DNA of 36,485 bases, taken from JBBIRM01 sp964517975 (GTDB lineage Bacteria > Desulfobacterota > BSN033 > UBA1163). Positions 33,611 through 36,485 of the stretch are shown here, piece by piece. The stretch's first letter is position 1; each line of letters begins with the position of its first letter. Where the stretch lies: contig CAZFDM010000075.1 in the NCBI GenBank assembly GCA_964517975.1, positions 1 to 36,485 on the forward strand, given 5' to 3'. Position numbers and translations under genes: made by a program. Under the pieces are notes generated by a model, which made no database searches, had not been told where the DNA came from, and saw only the letters and a list, made by a program, of their open reading frames with translations.

Positions 33611-34285
33611 CTAAGGGCTTTTCTTCAATAGAATCACAATATTGCCCTCTCCATCCTTATAGCCTTCTTTGGGCAATTCCAATTTGCCCAGTTGGTTAAG
33701 GTCTTTGAAAAATGGCTTCTCTCTTTCCTCTTCAATCTTAAGTCTTACTTCCATACACGTGTCAATCGTTCTCTTTCTGATTAAACTTCCGTGATGCTTC
33801 TGGATGTTTTCTAATAGTTGAGAGAAGGCCCCCTGAATATCTCCTGTCTCCACAACAATGGGTTTCTTTGCATCAGCAACTTTTAAAGGAAGAACCAAAT
33901 CCCTCGGTGTCCTATCAGGTTTCATAAATTCTGGAATAAATCCCTTGTAGAGAGTTATGGCTAAAATTATCATGGCCGCAACAGCCACTCCTCTTATAGA
34001 CCATTTTAGAACCGGTGAATGAAACTTCTCTTTAATTCTAATGGGAATGGGACGGAGTGGCTTTGGAATCCTTTGAATTTTCTGGAGGACTTTTTCTTCA
34101 AACTGGGCGGAGGGAGATGGAATCCTTACTTCACTAAGCAGTTTTAAAGTAAGGCTTATTTTTTCTTTATCAAGTCTACAACTCTCACATTCTTTGAGAT
34201 GCTGTTCAACTTTTATCCGATCTGCCTCCTCAAGGCTTTTTGTAATAAATTCATATAATAAGATTCTTATCTGATCACAGTTCAT
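33611..34285 (-). CDS. Anti-sigma factor with N-terminal zinc finger and one membrane segment
   Basis: 224 residues. The cytoplasmic N-terminus has the ZAS-type motif Cys3, His29-x3-Cys33-x2-Cys36 (HLKECESC), which binds an ECF sigma factor. One transmembrane segment at about 96-115 (RGVAVAAMIILAITLYKGFI) splits it from a periplasmic C-terminus. That part (DIQGAFSQLLENIQKHHGSL, RKRTIDTCMEVRLKIEEERE, PFFKDLNQLGKL) resembles the ferredoxin-like or DUF4349-type extracellular domains of other anti-sigma factors. The ATG lies 4 bases beyond the sigma stop, and its ribosome site AAAGG is inside the sigma gene, so the two are translationally coupled. It would release the sigma factor after an envelope signal, possibly by proteolysis. 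Confidence 0.88.
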   Translation of the reverse strand: MNCDQIRILLYEFITKSLEEADRIKVEQHLKECESCRLDKEKISLTLKLLSEVRIPSPSAQFEEKVLQKIQRIPKPLRPIPIRIKEKFHSPVLKWSIRGVAVAAMIILAITLYKGFIPEFMKPDRTPRDLVLPLKVADAKKPIVVETGDIQGAFSQLLENIQKHHGSLIRKRTIDTCMEVRLKIEEEREKPFFKDLNQLGKLELPKEGYKDGEGNIVILLKKSP

Positions 34286-34289
34286 TCTG

Positions 34290-34946
34290 TTATAATCCTT
34301 TCAAACATTCTAATTTTTTACTTAGCTTCTCTAATGTCTTATAAAAGCGAGTCTTAACCGTATTTTCAGGAATCCCAAACCTGAATGATATGTCCTTGAA
34401 CCTTAACCCCTCAAAGTGTTTAAGCCTTAACATTTCCTTCTCATCTTCCTCCAGTTCCTCTATTGCTTTCCTCACTGCCCCTATTACCTCCTCTCGTTCC
34501 AATGCATCTGAGGGAGTTTTTGGTATGGACACATTGATTGGTATGGACTCGTCAGAATCTTTCTCTAATAGGTTACCTCCATCGCGCAGTCTTAATTTGA
34601 TAATATCCTTGCAGTAGTTTTCTGCTATCATTTTAAGCCATCCATAATATTTTTTTTCATCTCTGAGTGTCCAAATTTTCTTAAATGATCTCAGAAAAGA
34701 TTCTCCTACTGCATCTTCTGAGTCTTCCCGATTCCAGAGTTTAAAAAAGCAAAATGAAAACAAATCCTTATGATATTTTTGAAATAACTCCCCACAGGCT
34801 TCTTTATCTCCATTTTTCACACGCCTAACCAATTCAGCATCCTCATCCCAATCCCTTTCTAAAAGGCCTGAGGTCTTATTATAAATAAGACAGAAAAGGA
34901 TCAGAAAAGTCTGATAGAATTTCAGTGCAGGTAACTCGAGGGTCAT
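34290..34946 (-). CDS. ECF-type RNA polymerase sigma factor
   Basis: 218 residues from ATG 34946. Region 2 spans about residues 38-115 (ELVRRVKNGDKEACGELFQK, DSEDAVGESFLRSFKKIWTL) and region 4 spans about 155-215 with the helix-turn-helix DISFRFGIPENTVKTRFYKT. Region 3 is missing, as in group IV sigma factors. The first about 30 residues are unusually hydrophobic (FYQTFLILFCLIYNKTSGLL). A start at the TTG of Leu39 (34832, GAGG upstream) is possible but would cut close to region 2. The gene begins 40 bases downstream of the promoter at 34993-35021 and precedes its anti-sigma factor. It is expected to drive its own cluster and other envelope genes. Confidence 0.9.
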   Translation of the reverse strand: MTLELPALKFYQTFLILFCLIYNKTSGLLERDWDEDAELVRRVKNGDKEACGELFQKYHKDLFSFCFFKLWNREDSEDAVGESFLRSFKKIWTLRDEKKYYGWLKMIAENYCKDIIKLRLRDGGNLLEKDSDESIPINVSIPKTPSDALEREEVIGAVRKAIEELEEDEKEMLRLKHFEGLRFKDISFRFGIPENTVKTRFYKTLEKLSKKLECLKGL

Positions 34947-34988
34947 TTTAGTCGTGATAAGTTATTGGAAGTTAGGGATTTGTTTGAG

Positions 34989-35021
34989 AGGTTTATTACC
35001 AAACCTGAGGTTTTTTGTCAA
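34989..35021 (-). promoter_or_regulatory. Sigma70-type promoter with three operator-like half-sites for the sigma/caspase cluster
   Basis: On the minus strand TTGACA (35016-35021) and TAATAA (34993-34998) are separated by exactly 17 bases. Within and next to the spacer are AGGTTT (34989-34994), AAACCT (35001-35006) and AGGTTT (35008-35013) as read on the + strand. The last two make a perfect 6-1-6 palindrome between -35 and -10, an ideal place for a repressor. The predicted transcript starts about 40 bases before ATG 34946. Confidence 0.6.
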
Positions 35022-35064
35022 TTGGTTAAAATGAGATGTTTGAACCTTTAAAAAATTTTTTAAC

Positions 35065-35880
35065 TTAACTTTTACTGTCCATATTATAGAAACTCATCAA
35101 TAATCTTTCAAACCAAGAAGAGGGGAGAGTTTGTTGTAAAAGGATTGCCATTTTTTCAGTGAGGGATCCAACCACATAACTGGCTTTTGGATTTTGAGTG
35201 TGGATAATCTTTTCTATAACCCTTGCTACCTTTTCGGGGTTCATTCCCTCTTTCTCGTTTTTTTCGATCACATCCATTACCCGTTTAAATGGTTCCCTGT
35301 AGATGTTACTTGTTGATAACTTCCTTCTACGGTTTGTGAAATCTGTGCAGCAATCCCCAGGTCGAACTGCCGTTACTTTAATACCAGTTCCCTTTAACTC
35401 CATCCTCATGGCTCGGGTAATTGCCTCAACCGCAAATTTGCTTGCAGAGTAGGCGCCCTGGAAGGGAAGACTCAGAATACCCCCAATTGAACTCATGTTG
35501 ATGATTAGGCCCTCTCCTTGGCTCCGCATGATGGGGATAGCTGCCTGACACATCCTCAGTAATCCATAAAAATTTACCTCCAGTTGTGCTTTTAATTCAC
35601 TGATCGGGGTCTCTTCGATTGGCCCTGCGATTCCAAAACCTGCATTATTGATTAAAACATCTAACCTGCCTGCTCTTTCCACGACATTGGCTACCACCTT
35701 GGCCCCATCATCAGAACAGATATCCAAAGGCAAAAGAGGATACTTTAGTTCTTGAGTGGTAATATCTTTTCGGCGAGTGGTCCCAAAGACTTGGAATCCT
35801 TTTTCGCTTAAAAGTTTGGCACAGGCAAGTCCAATTCCTGAGCTCGCACCCGTAACCAAAATCACTTTATCCTTTCCCAT
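35065..35880 (-). CDS. Short-chain dehydrogenase/reductase (SDR)
   Basis: 271 residues, classical SDR length. The cofactor motif TGASSGIG is at about 10-17, NNAG follows in VLINNAGFGIAG, and the catalytic set is Ser in INMSSIGG with Tyr and Lys in GAYSASKFAVEAI (YxxxK). The residue after the second strand is Arg (TTRRKD), which suggests NADP preference. It oxidises or reduces an unidentified alcohol/carbonyl in the cytoplasm. AAAGGGA precedes the ATG. It is upstream of the sigma operon on the same strand but separated from it by the promoter, and it lies between this island and the tRNA remnant. Confidence 0.93.
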   Translation of the reverse strand: MGKDKVILVTGASSGIGLACAKLLSEKGFQVFGTTRRKDITTQELKYPLLPLDICSDDGAKVVANVVERAGRLDVLINNAGFGIAGPIEETPISELKAQLEVNFYGLLRMCQAAIPIMRSQGEGLIINMSSIGGILSLPFQGAYSASKFAVEAITRAMRMELKGTGIKVTAVRPGDCCTDFTNRRRKLSTSNIYREPFKRVMDVIEKNEKEGMNPEKVARVIEKIIHTQNPKASYVVGSLTEKMAILLQQTLPSSWFERLLMSFYNMDSKS

Positions 35881-35994
35881 TTTTTCCCTTTCAAATAATT
35901 TTTTCCATTTTAACCCAAGAGGGTAAGAGATTTTTAAACGCCATGGTAGGGTGTTATGTAAATTAGGTTAGGCGTTAAGTCAAAGAAAAACAAA

Positions 35995-36039
35995 TGGAGC
36001 CCACGGACGGATTTGAACCGCCAACCCGCTGATTACAAA
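35995..36039 (-). tRNA. tRNA-Thr(UGU) 3' fragment, likely attachment site
   Basis: Reading the minus strand, the segment begins with the anticodon loop TTTGTAA (anticodon UGU at 36035-36037) and continues through the 3' anticodon stem (TCAGC), variable region, T-arm GGCGGTTCAAATCCGTC and acceptor strand CGTGGGC, then T and encoded CCA (35995-35997). The 5' half is absent: bases beyond 36039 cannot pair with the stem and contain no D-arm or acceptor match. Partial tRNAs of this form are the usual duplicate left by tyrosine-integrase insertion into a tRNA anticodon loop. By geometry the inserted element lies to the right, beyond 36039. Confidence 0.85.
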
Positions 36040-36171
36040 TAGGATTCATGCTCCTTTGCTAACCCCTTGATCTCTGGTCTGGTTTCCCGTAACTCTTAGA
36101 GATCACAGGATTAATTCCTATTCTATTCAATCTATTCTACTTCGTCTATTTCAGTCTTTTTTACAATCATT

Positions 36172-36189
36172 TAGCACAAAAATAGCACA
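36172..36189. repeat. Direct repeat TAGCACA near the att site
   Basis: TAGCACA at 36172-36178 and 36183-36189, 11 bases apart, within 150 bp of the tRNA fragment. Short direct repeats close to an att core can be integrase arm-type sites; this is a suggestion by position. Apart from these, 36040-36251 shows no gene. Confidence 0.35.
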
Positions 36190-36251
36190 GGTGCAATTGG
36201 CTTTAACATAAGCCAAAAGAAAGCAGAATTAAAAACTATTAGAGTAAAGAA

Positions 36252-36271
36252 CCCCGCCCTGACAGGCGGGG
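36252..36271. terminator. GC-rich hairpin downstream of the IS200/IS605 transposase
   Basis: CCCCGCC (36252-36258) pairs with GGCGGGG (36265-36271) around a 6-base loop, 12 bases beyond the transposase stop. It could end transcription of tnpA or be the subterminal hairpin of the IS right end, which TnpA recognises as single-stranded DNA. Confidence 0.65.
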
Positions 36272-36283
36272 CATTAAAAAACC

Positions 36284-36485
36284 TTAAAACAATTTCAACT
36301 GTTTGGCGTGGTCACGATGTTGATACTTAATATACCGCCTGATCAAATCAGAAGCCACTCTGTCCCCCACTGTCCTCACAAAATACCCATCACTCCAAAA
36401 CTCCCCCGCCCAAAGCTCCTTCTTCAACCCAGGAAACTCCTCAAACACTACCCTCGAACTTATACTCCTCAACACCTCTACAACC
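36284..36485 (-). CDS. tnpA: IS200/IS605-family transposase TnpA, C-terminal part (5' end outside window)
   Basis: The frame is open to the right edge, so the N-terminus with the HUH motif is outside. Visible are EFPGLKKELWAGEFWSDGYF and VRTVGD, typical TnpA strands, and the helix RRYIKYQ where the catalytic Tyr and the metal-ligand-like Gln four residues later are both present. The end AKQLKLF is common in this family. A Y1 HUH transposase excises and inserts single-stranded DNA. The stop is at 36284-36286, followed by the hairpin at 36252-36271. It lies inside the segment inferred to be an integrated element. Confidence 0.9.
   Translation of the reverse strand, partial: VVEVLRSISSRVVFEEFPGLKKELWAGEFWSDGYFVRTVGDRVASDLIRRYIKYQHRDHAKQLKLF

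Noticed and set aside
36001..36075. Complete tRNA-Thr gene
   Set aside because: The 5' acceptor strand, D-arm and 5' anticodon stem are absent beyond 36039; only the 3' part is present.

Overview
The window reads like a low-to-mid GC, Gram-negative anaerobe. It carries a ferredoxin-linked 2-oxoacid oxidoreductase, a CaiB/BaiF enzyme, several CoA ligases, branched-chain amino-acid type ABC transporters and many lipoproteins and signal-peptide proteins. This gene mix resembles Desulfobacterota (former Deltaproteobacteria). That placement is an inference from gene content; no rRNA or other marker is present.

Left part (1-12669). The 3' end of a livF gene (+) meets a long, mostly contiguous minus-strand block. 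In transcription order the block is: CaiB/BaiF enzyme with racemase-type active-site residues, ferredoxin, alpha, beta and gamma subunits of a Vor/Kor-type 2-oxoacid:ferredoxin oxidoreductase, XRE-cupin regulator, a first periplasmic binding protein, a second one with its own candidate promoter, livH, livM, livG and an AMP-forming acyl-CoA ligase. Together they suggest import of an amino or organic acid, its oxidation to an acyl-CoA with reduced ferredoxin, and CoA-ester handling. The block has no livF of its own inside the window.

Middle (12862-17633). Acetoacetyl-CoA synthetase with a striking lysine-rich N-terminal tail, a minimal zincin, a metallo-beta-lactamase-fold protein and a convergent opine/octopine-type dehydrogenase.

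Envelope island (18225-25743, + strand). A run of exported proteins: an M48-like protein with its first zinc histidine replaced, two lipoproteins, two paralogous small exported proteins bracketing the rest, a 15-repeat ankyrin protein, a HEAT-repeat lipoprotein, and a PsbP-like/TPR gene broken by one in-frame TAA.

Caspase island (25748-34946, - strand). An ECF sigma factor and a zinc-finger anti-sigma factor lead a gene train: an exported caspase-like peptidase with a DUF4384-like C-terminus, an exported OmpA/TPR protein, a 976-residue exported TPR-CHAT peptidase, a small exported protein, two small membrane proteins and a receiver-like protein. A good sigma70 promoter with three AAACCT/AGGTTT half-sites lies just upstream of the sigma gene. 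This cluster, with two clan-CD peptidases predicted to act outside the cytoplasm under an ECF/anti-sigma pair, is the best candidate for an undescribed system here.

Right end (35065-36485). A short-chain dehydrogenase, then a 3' fragment of a tRNA-Thr gene starting in the anticodon loop (an attachment-site footprint), and the C-terminal end of an IS200/IS605 TnpA with a hairpin downstream. The geometry says an integrated element begins here and continues beyond the right edge.
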